Assembly: GCF_019578655.1 (NCBI RefSeq)
Contig: NC_063260.1
Location: forward strand, 27,738,888 to 27,802,887
From: Ricinus communis
Taxonomy: Eukaryota > Streptophyta > Magnoliopsida > Malpighiales > Euphorbiaceae
Length of the DNA stretch: 64,000 nt
Reading direction: 5' to 3'
Below the pieces are notes generated by a model that saw only the letters and a program-made list of their open reading frames with translations, was not told where the DNA came from and searched no databases. The translations under genes were made by a program, and so were the position numbers. This document shows, piece after piece, positions 12,421 to 24,640 of the stretch (the first letter of the stretch is position 1; each line of letters opens with the position of its first letter).

Positions 12421-15400
12421 ATGAACTCAGTAGTAACTGCAAAAGCTAACATAAGATGCTCTTTCTTACATTTGTTACCTTTTAATAATAAAACCTTACT
12501 TTCTTCTATTTCCAACCCCAGAAGTACAATTGGATTAAACTTCTTGTTGCCCCACAAAACTAAAGCCAAAACCAACTACTGCTATCACTCTCGCTTGAGC
12601 CATGTCCTTTCAGTATCATCGTCGGATGGTGCCGATGTTGTTGTGGAGGATGACCTGCAGGAGTTCTTGGATGTATGTTCTTTTATTCTTCAGCTTCTTT
12701 CCTATGTTTCCGTTTACTTGTATGTTTATTTAAGATTCTGCAGCTAATTTTAACTTGGCTTTCTTTATTGGGTATGCCTGTTTTCTCTAGTTCTTACATT
12801 ATCAACCTTTGTTTTTTTGTTATAATAATCTCAACGGTATTGAAATTTTTTCTTTTTAATTGTTCTTTGAACTTAATGAATTAAATTCATCATTTCGGTA
12901 GATTCTTCCACCTGATTTGCACGACATTCTTCTAAATGATTCCAACAGAGCTCAACTGTTAGAGGTCAGTATTCTAGATTTCAGTTGCCAAGATATTTCT
13001 GCTCTCTTTTAACATGCCAATTTTATGTTTGCACATAAATATACAGGAGGTGCTATCAGCTTTTTGCTGTTGTTATCCTATGTGTGTGTTTTTCGAGTTA
13101 TTTGATTCGCACTCACATAGGATACAAATGGTAAATGGTCTGATAAGTTAAAGATTTATATGAGATTTTGGCTAATATACCTGTTACACTGCAGAAGCCT
13201 TGATTATCAGTTCAGCGGCAATAGCTCAATTGCCGAACGCCAATATTTGATCACTTAGTTTCTTTTATTGCGTATACCTTTCTCCTTTTTCTTACGAGTT
13301 CTTTGATTACCAGAAAGCTAGATTACTGCTCAATAAAGATGTTAAATGGTTATTCATATGGCAAAATTAAAATCACTTAGTCATTTGTGTACCAAAATGT
13401 GAGAATTGGAATAAAAATATTGAAAGGGATAGGTTTCGTCCTTGGGTTTAATGACTAATGTGTAGAATATATATCCAAATTTAGGAAATTCTAAGCCACT
13501 GAAAGCACGTTCTAATGCCCACAATCTTGATTCACCTTAAGTTAACTCTTGCTCACTGTATTGTACTTGATTAATTACATGAAAATTCAAGGACAAAATG
13601 TGCTTCACTTTGTTGCATACACCCACTTTGATCTTCCTCCAAGCAACAGAAGATGGTGAGTGCACCGTATGAGTAAAACAGAAAAAGAATAAGTTGATTC
13701 TAGAAAGTTAATTAATTGTTTGACTTGATGGTCTGTCTGAGGAATTCTTTCCAAATTGCATTTGCAAAACTTTCTTCCTTTCTTCTCTTACTTATAGTAT
13801 TTATCTATTCTCTGTCCTAGAAATGAAACCTGAATTGTAGGAATAACTGCTTGCAGATAATCAAGTCTCACCTGCTTTTGGGGTTGCAAAGCAATCAGCA
13901 TTGCATCTCCATTAAATTAATATATATGACCAACAAATTCAAGACATCAGAATTGTTATTCTCTTGTTTTTCTTTTGTTTTGATTACTAATTAAATTCTG
14001 AATTTTACACTATTTAACAATTTTATCCAATTATTTCAAAATTTTAAAATAAATACATACGCTTTCAATTTATTTTCAAAAATATTTTTCAATAATAATT
14101 TTTGAAATTTTACAATGAGAAAAATAATGTTGCAACTCAATTATGCTTACTAATTTAAAAATTAGTGAGTCAATAAAAAATTTGTTATATTTAGATATAA
14201 AATATGTGAAAGAATGCATATATGTGAGATTTCTAATGGTTATATTATTAAGTCTAAGGTAAACTACTTTTGCTTATTCATAATTGTTATTCTTTTAGTA
14301 AGCATAATCGATTTCTCACATCATCTTTTTTACCTTTAAATTTTAAAATTGTCATCGAAAAATATTTTTTGAAAATAAATTAAAATAATAGGTATTTATT
14401 TTAAAATTTTGAAAAATTTGTATAAAATTGTTAAAAAATATAAACCACAATTTAATTTGTAATTAGGGCTTTTCTTTTTCATTCTTTTTTCTTTTTGAGT
14501 TTTAGAGAAAAGGACCTGAAATCTAGCTAGTAATCACTACCATTACCATTAGATAGCTTAGTCTTGTGATTTTTTTTTGTTCCTGAAGTAGTGTTGGATT
14601 GATAGGTTGGCCTTGCATAGAATGATAGTTTAGTATGTTTACATGAAGGTTATATTGGACCTTGGTCGCTTGCCTGAGGCACGCTATCTGGGTGAATTTG
14701 GTGGCCGGTATTTAAGGAATACTGAGGTAAATTGCATTCCTTTGACTCATTAAGGTTTTCCACCCCCTATTATTTTAGGAATAAATGAAATGTACTTAAT
14801 TTCTCTTGCCCTCTTATCTGATTCTGTTTCCTTTATAATTTATTTCCTGTTAGTTGATCATTATATACAGAAAATTGACTTTTTGAATTGATATTATCAG
14901 TAAAAAGGACAGGATAAAATTACTAAAAAAATTCCAGGAAGTGATAAAATTATTCTCAAGTGAGTTTGGTTACCAATTCATGGATTTGTATCAGTTAGGT
15001 AACAATGGAAGAATTAGAGTTTGCTCAAAATGCTGTTGGAGAATTTGGAGGTGATAATAGGGCTGGCATTGAGGGGACCCTACACAGAATATCTGCAATC
15101 CGGAGTAGGAAAGGGTTGATAGTTGGTTTGACTTGTCGAGTTGGCAGGGCAGTCAGTGGTCATGTTGACATGGTTCATGATCTGCTTCATTATGGAAAGA
15201 GCATCTTATTTGTTGGAAGGTACAGTTCCTGATGTATAGGGTAGTATATAAAAAAAAATGCTGCTTATTTGGTGATCAGGTCCCAGGATCGTGATGGAAT
15301 CGTTTGACAACAGAATACCAAACAGCAGTGTGATAATTTCGTTATGTCATAAATAGCTCTGAAATGAGCCTACTAACTTTCTCATGATTACGTTATCATT

Positions 15401-17896
15401 TGCATTTGCTAGTGTTGTCTGATTTTTCTCTCTCTTCCACGTTTAATTCCAATGCCGACAAAAATACCATTATGGTCAATATTCCTGTGATTGTAAATAT
15501 GGTATGCTGTGCAGAATATGTAGAAAAATACTCCTTATTAACATTTTTTTGTTATCTTATTCAATGAAAAATTACATTTTTGTGATTTGTTTAACTTCTC
15601 AAGGCCTGGAGTTGGCAAGACTACTGTCATGCGAGAGATTGCACGTGTCCTGTCAGATAAACTTGACAAAAGAGTGGTGCGTTGAGCCTTTTGGAATCAT
15701 ATATCTTCCTCAGGGTATTATAATTGTATTCTGACAAGTCTTTAGTAATAATTGGAACAGGTGGTTGTTGATACAAGCAATGAAATAGGAGGGGATGGGG
15801 ATATTCCACATGCAGCAGTAGGAGGTGCAAGAAGAATGCAGGTTCCAGATCCATCTCTGCAGCACAAGGTCATGATTGAGGCAGTAGAGAATCACATGCC
15901 TGAAGTAATCATTGTTGATGAGATAGGCACGGAGGCTGAAGCTCTTGCTTGCCGTTCAATTGCTGAGAGAGGCATTATGCTTATTGGTACTGCTCATGGA
16001 GAGCGACTTGAAAACATAATTAAGAATCCAACTCTTTCTAACCTGGTGTGTTCTTCCTATTCTATGCATGTACAACATTCTCAGACAGTACAGCTTAGTT
16101 CATTGGCTAGATTTCCCCCTGTTTTCCTTTTGTATCTGTGGACATATCGTTTTCTTTACTAATATTAAAATTTAACATGCTAATGCATGGCAATTTGTTG
16201 AAAATTTTCAGATGGCTTAAACTTGTTTTAGTTTTCCGAAATTGCCAATGCTGTTAATCACTGGACTACGAAATGTTATTTGAGTGTCATTTCACATTAT
16301 TCTAAGACTTCACTGTCGTTCGAAGTTGATATCTCCTGAGAACGTATATAGATAGATTGATCCTCATCCTTTAGAAGTCACATTTATGTCCTTTTAAAGT
16401 TTAAAACTGCATCTTTTGGACCTAGTTCAAGGAACAAATTACAAGTTTTAGGAAATGAACGACTTAAATGTAAGCTACAGAATACTTTAATAGCATTTTC
16501 TATAATTAATCTTTTTCTTCATACCAAATTGTTAATTGTGATTTGGCATGTTACTGAATCGTTAATCATTGATTTGTTGAATCGTTAACCGCATGTTGAT
16601 TTGTTGTTATCTCACGCTAATCGTTAACCGTTAATAATTTATGCATAATTTATGCATGTTACTGAATAGTCTTAACCATAATGGCTGGTGAGTGGATAAG
16701 ATTTTTAATCCCTGGAAAAAACTGAAATTTCTGCTGATATATTTTGTAACTTCTGTTTTATTATGCTGGCTAAAGCTCTAGTGTTATTCTTTTGTCATTG
16801 CAGATTGGAGGAATAGAAACTGTTATCTTAGGAGATGAAGAAGCCCGGGCTAGGAGGAGTCAGAAAAGCATTCTTGAAAGAAAGGGCCCTCCGACCTTTT
16901 ATTTCTTGATTGAGATGAGAGAGAGGCATCATTGGGTTACCCATCTGGTATATCTTCTAATTTTTTTTCCTTGCTATGAATATTTATTGAGACTTGGGAT
17001 ATCTTCATCTGAAAAATCCAGAAGGATTATGCTGTCTAATGCTCTAGGCATTTATGGTGACTTGGCCAATGACTATAACAATTAATAATCATATAGCTAA
17101 GCACGCATGAGTATTTAATCCTAACAAAGTTGGTATGAAGCTGATTGTTCTGAACCATTTTGTTAATGTTGGCTGTCTTATGATGGTTAACTAGAGAGCT
17201 CATTTTCCTAAAAGCTTGTGGAATTTAAAAACGCAAGGTTCAGGTATTTTGGTGCTCTAGTATTTTCTATTGGCTTTTGGTAGGAATTTAGCAGTTTACT
17301 CAAAAGGTGAGGGCAGTAAGCATGACCAATATGTGAATTACTGGACACAACATGTTCACTTAACTGGAGCTGCACTTTTTGCAGACAGAGAAGAGTGTGG
17401 ATATGTTGCTTCGTGGAGAAAACCCATCAGTTGAGGTAATTATTTCAGTAGCTATGTTTTGAAATCATTGATAACTGCTTACTAGAATATGCTTACAATA
17501 TCGTTACTAGTGATTAATAGTGACATAGGCTGAACACGAGTTTAGAGTATGTCATTTACCGGAAGGCAGTTTTTAAGAAGTTGAAATGCTTGTAGACTTG
17601 CTTATTCCTTAGATGGCAGATACCATTTAATTAATTCCTGAGCTTGATACGCATGTGAGCATACAGAAACAAGCAGATTTTCTTACAAACCTGTTGTGTT
17701 TCTGCTTTGGTTGTGGAAGACGTATGATTCTGTGCTGGATCTTTGCTTTCTTCTTTATCCCTGTTATTTTGTTTTAAAAGCTGCATAACCACTGACAAGA
17801 ACTCTAAAACTTGGGCGTACGCAGGTTAGGAGGAGGAATGATCAATTCAAGGTTGTAATAGAAAGATGGAAGGCATATGATGGAAATGCCGTTTAG
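12421..17896 (+). CDS. SPD1: Ycf45/SPD1-like P-loop ATPase, probably plastid-targeted
   Basis: Nine exons: 12421-12672, 12902-12964, 14649-14726, 14999-15219, 15604-15676, 15761-16045, 16804-16947, 17385-17435 and 17825-17896. All are GT-AG and phase closes to 412 residues. ATG 12421 is the first in frame; about 80 N-terminal residues look like a plastid transit peptide. The core is a RecA/AAA-like ATPase: Walker [10 protein letters not shown] (about 204-212), [14 protein letters not shown] after it, Walker [11 protein letters not shown] (Asp282/Glu283), then [17 protein letters not shown]. The family is the algal/cyanobacterial Ycf45 group; the Arabidopsis member SPD1 (SEEDLING PLASTID DEVELOPMENT 1) is needed for plastid differentiation in seedlings. 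Biochemical substrate unknown. The protein ends soon after the ATPase domain (WKAYDGNAV). Intron 2 (1.68 kb) hosts a MITE. The family call is firm; orthology to SPD1 rather than a paralog is less so. Confidence 0.9.
13074..13124. repeat. Short perfect-type hairpin in intron 2
   Basis: Two 15-bp arms (13074-13088 and 13110-13124) are inverted copies of each other with one mismatch (TATCCTATGTG and CACATAGGATA), separated by a 21-bp loop. It may be the footprint of a small transposon; no function is evident. Confidence 0.5.
13982..14466. mobile_element. MITE with long terminal inverted repeats in intron 2 of the SPD1-like gene
   Basis: The left arm (about 13982-14155) and the right arm (about 14290-14466) are inverted copies. 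TTTAACAATTTTAT, then CAAAATTTTAAAATAAATAC, then TTTATTTTCAAAAA, then AATTATGCTTACTAA recur in the same order when the right half is read on the minus strand. The arms are about 170 bp, interrupted by small indels, around a short unique centre. No coding capacity. Such long-armed non-autonomous elements are typical of Mutator-like MITEs. I could not fix a target-site duplication. The element lies well away from both splice sites. Confidence 0.75.
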
Positions 17897-19201
17897 TCTT
17901 TTTCGTACTGTTCACTTTCTGCAGAGCTCATACTTTTTCTCTCTTCCCATAAACGGTTTAGTACTTGTCATTATACATTTCATGATTTAAGATAATCTGT
18001 CATTTTGGAATTTGTGAAGTTTTTGGTGGTCAACCTTGAATTTCATAAGAAAAGATCAACAGTAGTACTTATTCGTGGTCGCCACTTCTAATTTTCTTTA
18101 TGGAGCAGCATTCTGTAATACATCAGCTGTAAAGACAAATAACATTTTTGTTTATATCAATTACACAGCAAGTTACTCTTGTTGCATATCATCACTGCTT
18201 CATTTGCATATTTCTGGAAGGTGAGGGTGCTAGCATCATCGGATACGGCAACAAAGATTCTTCCAACTTCGCTCTCAGGGGCGGGCTTGTAGATAATTCC
18301 AAATCATTGCCTTTCTTATTTACTCTAAACTACCAAAAGGAACGTAGCCACTCGACCAGCTCTTGAACCTAGCCCTCGGAGCGAAAGAGTGGCATATTCG
18401 ACGTAAGATAAACCTATGCAATAAGTCAGCAAGCAGCAATAAGGCGGAACAATTTCTCTGGCAATGCCCATATTATGGGGGAAAGTATTCCTACGCAGTG
18501 AAAAATGTAACATGCTCCTGTCATTTCCTGCAACAGACCTTTTATTTTATGCTCTAGCTGTCACTTCCTGATGCTCAAGTTCTTCATAGAATTTAGCAAC
18601 ATCATTGTTGTGGGGAGAATTAAAACTCTACTGGCCACTTCCATGATGACTGATTATCTCATCTATCAGAGAATTATAAATTTAGTAAAAGAAAAAGGAT
18701 ATAAAAAAAATAAAAATAAATATACACTTAACCGATTTAAAGAAACTTTTGCATAGACTGAATTAATTACATAGGACTATTAATTATTCAATAATACTTT
18801 AATATATATTATCTTTTGTAATGTATTTTGTTTATATTATATACTTTTTAATGGTCGATATGTATTAATATACTAATTAGTATTATAAATAAAATGACGA
18901 CACATATAATTATATTGTTGAATAGTCCATATTGTACGGTATTCAGCTGAGTTTACCTCAAGAATTTTCCAAATGGCTTATTTGATCATCTGATGCAAAT
19001 TCAAGGGCAAATCAGTCCTTTGGCCTTTGCTAATGGGATGGGACACGAGTGGCTCATAGTCAAAAAGGCTATTGCTTGGTCATTTGTGGTTTATACATAT
19101 AGCATTAGCATATCATAAAATGAATTAAATAACAAGAAAATCTCGACTTCCCCTATTCCCCAAAAAAAACGTAATAATAATTATTGTAATTTATAAAAAT
19201 A
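17897..19201. other. Intergenic between the SPD1-like gene and the cupin gene
   Basis: The first 300 bases are the SPD1-like 3' UTR. About 18,205-18,480 is less AT-rich and differs in texture from its surroundings (see findings). From 18,640 the DNA is AT-rich. The cupin promoter must lie in the last few hundred bases. No gene supported. Confidence 0.5.
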
Positions 19202-20408
19202 ATGGCATGCATGAGCTGTAGCAGTATTCTATCTTTTAATAATTGTTCTCCATTGCTATCGTCAAGAACCAGAAGAGTAAGACTTATGGCTGCTCCAACA
19301 ATAAAGGCAGAGGCCATGACTATCGAGAAATCTGGAATCAAGATTGTTAGGAACCCTCCTGAATCCAAACTCACCGACCTTGGAGTCCGTTCTTGGCCTA
19401 AGTATGCCCACTTCGCCACCATTTCTGTTTTCTTTTTCTCTTCTTTTTTCTTTTATGTTTAGTGCTCTGCTGTTTCTTTCTTGGGTGTTTATGAAACATT
19501 TTCATTACCCTTTTATATCTAATTTTTGTTTTTCATTTGGGACGGACTTGTTTCTGCTCTGTTCTTACGTTTTACTTTTAGGTCTCTAGCTTATCAGTTA
19601 GTTTCCTTAATTTTCAATAAGGGCATTGGCGGCACATGATGGTTAATGGTTGCTGGAAATTTGTGCTAGAAATCTTGGTAATGGCCCCAATTGAAAGAGC
19701 AATAAAAGAATTGTTGTTCCCAGTCACTTCGCTGAGATGAAAATAGAAGTGTTTGGACAGTCCAGAAATTCAACAAATAAATTCAATTGAATTCTATTTA
19801 GTCAATTCTCATGTTTGGAAAACAAGGCTTGGTAAAGAGCATTTTGAAAGAAATGAAATCATGCAACAAACGTCACAATTTTGCTAGAATTGGATTGTTG
19901 CACATGATTTACTCCAAATAAATGATTTTCATATACAAATCAAGATAAGTTGCAACCTTGAACTTTAGTACTAGATTGAGGGAATTAAGTGATTGAACAT
20001 GTATAGGTTAGACAACTCTCAGCTATGGTTATACATATCAAGAAAAAGAAGCGGTGCTGCCACTTACATAAGCTGTTCCTATTGTATATATTTGCTCTGA
20101 AATGGTCAATTTTGGAACTTTAGTGTGCTTTTGCCATGAATTTGCTTCTTAATTATGGCAATTTTGACGTGGTTGACAGTAATGCTACATTATAAATTAA
20201 CAGGTGGGGTTGCCCTCCAAGCAAATTCCCATGGACATACTCTGCCAAAGAGACATGCTATCTACTAGAGGGGAAAGTCAAGGTTTATCCTGATGGAATA
20301 GAGGAGCCTATTGAAATTGGTGCTGGTGACTTGGTTGTGTTCCCCAAAGGAATGAGCTGCACTTGGGATGTTTCAGTAGGTGTAGATAAGCACTACAACT
20401 TTGAATAA
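19202..20408 (+). CDS. Small single-domain cupin, predicted plastid protein
   Basis: Two exons, 19202-19401 and 20204-20408 (intron 802 bp, GT-AG), 134 residues. ATG 19202 is preceded by stops. Residues 1-40 are Ser/Arg-rich and look like a plastid transit peptide. The rest is one compact cupin (DUF861-type): ESKLTDLGVRSWPKWGCPPS, FPWTYSAKETCYLLEGKVKV (first cupin motif, with the metal-binding His positions not conserved) and IGAGDLVVFPKGMSCTWDV (second motif, also lacking the usual His). It closely fits the plant family that includes Arabidopsis At4g10300 (from memory). Ligand and function are unknown. Loss of the metal His residues suggests binding rather than dioxygenase chemistry, which is inference. 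Confidence 0.92.
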
Positions 20409-21727
20409 TGCTTTTACAAATTCCATGTAACCTAGTTCAGCTCTATCAGATGATTAAATATATGGGGACTACTGATAATGAAACTATTTGCTACTTTGTA
20501 TGAATCTCATGATGCTCATACCCTGCAACTAGTTTCTTGATATTATTCACCTGAATCTCCTAGGCTTTGTTTTCCTGCTGTGCACTTGTAGGCTTGGTGC
20601 TATTCATGAGTTAGCTAAATTTATAGCTAAAAGCTGAACATATCTGGATACTGTTGCTTGAATGAACTGGAGCTTGAATTTAGTCTGCGTCCTAAAACTT
20701 GCAAAACTGTTGGCTAAAGAATAGTAAGATGGTTGGATAGTCTCCAGTGTTTTTACTGCCTCATGCATTTATTGCTTAGACATTAGAGGGGAATCGGGAA
20801 TTATAAAAGTGGCTTATGCAATTTTAGAATGGGAAGGTTCTTGTGACAGTTTTTCTTTGTATAAAGCACTCAACTAAACGTTCTTGCTCAGTGCATAGTT
20901 GTGGTAGCTGCGAGTTATGACATGGCTACTGTACTTTACATGTGATGGATATCTCGTTTACTAGTTAGCATACATCTTTGACATACCTTTTGAACTACAT
21001 TGCTTTTGTTGTAGTATAATGTTCAATATCTGCAAAGGTTCTTTTCATTTTTGTACTGAAGGTTTCTAGCATTTCTCAAATTATGTAGAAAAAAAAATCA
21101 TGTTATCTGTTAAAATATTTGCTAAGCAAACTTTCCAATTGTTCTGAAACTTACACACAAGTTATTCATATCGGCTTTAGCGCATCACTAGGATAGCAGA
21201 TTTCTTTGTATTCTTGTTCATAGATTGAAGATGAGACTCAGGTGGATGCTTGCTCAATAAAGGACCTGATGGGATGGCTGGTGATACAAACTAGCTTTCT
21301 GTTTTTCTTTTGTATGTAAGTAAAGAATTGTTATGAATGTTTCGATGCCAGTATAATGCTGTGGTAGAAGTTGCTGGCTCGGGGGTTAACTATGTTAAGT
21401 GGAAATTATTTACATAGTCTTGGCGTATGTCTCCCTCGTACCCCAAATATTCAATTAGTATACAATAGACCACCTAATAGTTTAGGGAGATGGAACATTA
21501 AATTTAGAGACATAAGGGGGCAAATATTTTCATATTAAATTGAATAATTTCTTGCTTCGGCCATGGCCATGTCATAGGAATGGTCATGCCTGAGCTTTTT
21601 TCCCTATTTGTTATGGAGGAATTTATTAGAGTTGCTACCTAAGAATTTCTCTTGTTTTAATGAACTAAACCCATTCACCTCGCAAACAATAAAACCACGC
21701 CACAGGCAAGTCTAACCGAGAGCAACG
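20409..21727. other. Intergenic between cupin and PPR genes
   Basis: 3' UTR of the cupin gene, then ordinary unique-looking DNA and the PPR promoter. No open frame of substance. No repeat recognised. Confidence 0.55.
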
Positions 21728-22939
21728 ATGTCAGTTTCCTCCTCCAAGTTATACTCAGTAGGAGCAAGGCAGTGTATCAACGCCGATCAAAGCACCAAAA
21801 AGAACATTACTGCTCCAAATCACACTAAATTACCACCTCTCAGAACCCCAAATATTAAACCCATAAACCATCTTCCCGCAAAAAAGAGCTGCTCAAGCTC
21901 AGACATTATGAGGTTAATGGACAGCCTATGCCACCCTATACCACCAGACATCTACACTTCTCTTATCAAAGAATGCACACTGACATCTGATTCCACTGAA
22001 GCTCTCTGCTTGCATTCTCACCTCATCAGCCAGACCAACCTCAAACTCACCCCTCCTTTGGTCCACCGCCTACTTCTTATGCACGTATCATGTGGGCAGT
22101 TAGACATTGCTCGCAACCTGTTTGATAAAATGCCGCTCAAGAAAGACTTTATCTCTTGGGTTATTGTCATTGTTGGTTGTTTCAGCAACTCGAAATATGA
22201 AGCGGGTATTAATTTGTTCATCGACATGTTACTTCAACACAGTGTTTATGATGGCCTCATGTTTGATTTGAACACATGGAATATTATTATACTCTGTATT
22301 ATCAAGTGTTGTATATACAGTATGAACATCAGTTTAGGGAAGCAGGTACACGGGATACTATTTAAAGTAGGCCTTACTAGTGAAATTTCTTTTAATGTTT
22401 CATTGATGGATTTTTATGGGAAACTTGGGTGTCTAGAAGATGTTAACTCTGTGTTTAATAAGCTTGATAATCATAACACTGCTACTTGGACGGCTAAGAT
22501 AGTGAATAGTTGTAGAAATCAACGTTTCTATGAGGTAATAGAGGATTTTAAAGAGATGGGAGAGGCTGGAATTAAGAGGAATAGTTTTACTGTTTCTAGT
22601 GTACTGAGGGCATGTGCTAGGATGGGTGATGGTGGAAATTGTGGTAAACAAGTCCATGTCATTGTCATCAAGCTAGGGCTAGAATCAGATGCTTTTGTGC
22701 AGTGTGGATTGATTGCCATGTATGGGAAATGCGGGATGATTAGGAAGGCCAAGAAAGTTTTCGAATTGGTCATTGATAAAACAAACACTGCATGTTGGAA
22801 TGCTTTGCTTATGGCTTATGTGCGGAATGAGTTGTTTATTGAGGCAATGAAGCTTCTGTATCAGATGGAAGCAGCTAAGATACAGGTCAACGAATCACTA
22901 TTAGATCATGTTAGGATTGCCTGTGGTACTAAACTCTGA
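21728..22939 (+). CDS. Pentatricopeptide repeat (PPR) protein, organelle-type
   Basis: One uninterrupted exon of 403 residues from ATG 21728. The N-terminal 60 residues are basic and Ser/Thr-rich, compatible with plastid or mitochondrial import. The rest holds PLS-class PPR motifs: HRLLLMHVSCGQLDIARNLF, LMDFYGKLGCLEDVNSVF, LIAMYGKCGMIRKAKKVF and CWNALLMAYVRNELFIEAMK, with GKQVHGILFKVGL-type linkers. There is no E or DYW tail, and the protein stops after LDHVRIACGTKL. PPR proteins bind specific organelle transcripts for splicing, editing or stabilisation; the target is unknown. Size and lack of introns match Arabidopsis At1g31790 (from memory). A decayed partial copy of its 3' end lies at 24,353-24,640. 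Confidence 0.93.
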   Translation: MSVSSSKLYSVGARQCINADQSTKKNITAPNHTKLPPLRTPNIKPINHLPAKKSCSSSDIMRLMDSLCHPIPPDIYTSLIKECTLTSDSTEALCLHSHLISQTNLKLTPPLVHRLLLMHVSCGQLDIARNLFDKMPLKKDFISWVIVIVGCFSNSKYEAGINLFIDMLLQHSVYDGLMFDLNTWNIIILCIIKCCIYSMNISLGKQVHGILFKVGLTSEISFNVSLMDFYGKLGCLEDVNSVFNKLDNHNTATWTAKIVNSCRNQRFYEVIEDFKEMGEAGIKRNSFTVSSVLRACARMGDGGNCGKQVHVIVIKLGLESDAFVQCGLIAMYGKCGMIRKAKKVFELVIDKTNTACWNALLMAYVRNELFIEAMKLLYQMEAAKIQVNESLLDHVRIACGTKL

Positions 22940-23768
22940 GAGCAGAACATACCGACTGCTTGATGACAAGATCTTATGCATGCTTGATGGCTGCTCCAAG
23001 GATATCCGATAAAGAGAGGTATATCCTTTGCTTAACTACTCACTTGGTTTTAGTTTATTTTGTTGAATTAGAAAACATGCCGACCCTGATAAACATGGAG
23101 CCTGAGGAATAAGCAAGTTTTAAGACCCAAAAGAAACTATGAAATTTCATTCAAGTCTTACTTGCGATACAACATACATCGATTACTTTCTAGTCCTTTT
23201 AGAGTCTTCTAGAGGTTTTATGATTTTTTCAGTAGTCAGGGGTCTTTCCAGATATGTTTTTAAGATTGGGTGGAATATTGCTTTATATTTGCAGTAATCT
23301 CATTTGGCATTCAGTTAGTCAATCCAGTTAACGAGGCAGCTCTTTTGCAATTGTGTGAATCAGATTGTAATTGGGACGCTAGCGGTGTTTCCTGTGATAC
23401 CCGAGGAACTCTGACATAGAAGAAAATATTAGAAGAAAGTGCATCATTTTCCAGCTGATGTTGATTGCAGCAATTTTGCTCCGCAATAAACCCCATAAAT
23501 TTTAATTATCCAAAAAAAATTTACCCTTCCAGTTTTCAAGTGAATCTAAGCACTAGTCCACTAAAGTTGTCCTACATAACCTAAAATCTAAATGATAGAT
23601 TCCTTAGAACTCTGAAGCATGCTGCTGGTAGGCCATTTTCTTCTCTAAGGCAGTTGGAAAAGAGAGAAACAGGAAATGTAGCCATTTTATTTTCTAAGTA
23701 GGTGGGAAAAGAGAAAAAGTTATTTTACGTAATCCTAAATCTTAATTATTTAGGTGGTCCTTGCAGAT
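22940..23768. other. 3' flank of the PPR gene
   Basis: No second gene seen. The sequence is moderately AT-rich with short open frames only. It leads directly into the tandem duplication at 23,769. Confidence 0.5.
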
Positions 23769-24304
23769 TTTCCTATTTAGAACTTGTTATAATTATGTAT
23801 TTAAAGTTGGAAATTTCCTATTTGGTGAAAAAAATGTAGGGTTTTTTTTTAATTATTTAGGAACTCGTTTAGATTCTCTTTAGGAAATCTTTTCTTGTTT
23901 TGGAAGTTTTATTGTGTCTCATCATTTAGAATTCTTGTCGGACAAAAATTACTTTCTCCGTTTCTGAAGTCTTATGATTTACCAAATTACTCGATTTCTT
24001 TTTTTCATTTCTCCTTTCTAGTAATTTCCTATTTAGAACTGCTTATAACTATGTATTTAAAGTTGGGAATTTCCTATTCAGGGAATGTAGGGGTTTATTA
24101 ATTATTTAGGAACTCTTTTAGATTCTCTTCAGGAAATCTTTTTCTTTTCTTGGAAGTTTTATTGTTTTCTCATCATTTATAATTCTTGTCGGACAAAAAT
24201 AATTTTCTCCTTAACTTGTCTCGTCTCTCAATTTTCTCCATTACCCACGGTGAAACCAAATTACTCTTTCTCAATTTCTTTTTTTCCATTTCTCATTTCT
24301 AATG
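23769..24304. repeat. Two-copy tandem duplication, unit about 255 bp
   Basis: Unit 1 (23769-24023) and unit 2 (24025-24304) share, in the same order, TTTCCTATTTAGAACT, TATGTATTTAAAGTTGG, AATTATTTAGGAACTC, TTGGAAGTTTTATTGT and AATTCTTGTCGGACAAAAAT, ending in a TTTC-rich stretch with 'accaaattactc'. Copies differ by scattered substitutions and small indels, so the duplication is not recent. No coding content. Confidence 0.85.
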
Positions 24305-24352
24305 AAACTTTGTCCTACCTGAGAAACATCTTTACTATTTCTTGAGGGCAGG

Positions 24353-24640
24353 TTGGCGGTGGTGAAACTGTTGTTGACAAATCCAGGCAACTGCCATAAT
24401 ATTTGGGTGGATTCTGATGCTATTGTGCACTTTGAATTGATTGACGGTGCTAGGATGGTAAGGAAAAACACTACAACGTTTCATAATGCTTTTGTTATGG
24501 TTATATTGGAGCCTCGGGTGCTTCGCTACGAAAATTGAGTCTCTGTATCAGATGGAAGGAACTGGGTTAAGGTCCAGAAATAATTGAGAATTCGTGTCAG
24601 GATTCCTTACAGATCTAAATATTGATATGTGCATGTACTT
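24353..24640 (+). pseudogene. Decayed partial copy of the neighbouring PPR gene (3' end)
   Basis: The stretch aligns in order with the last 300 bases of the PPR gene at 21,728-22,939. GATTCTGATGCTATTGTGCA matches the segment for ESDAFVQ, CATAATGCTTTTGTTATGG matches WNALLMA, and CTGTATCAGATGGAAG is identical to the segment for LYQMEA. The match ends near the PPR stop codon. Internal deletions, a stop (TGA near 24,537) and frame changes show it is not functional. It probably arose by local duplication followed by decay. Confidence 0.65.
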
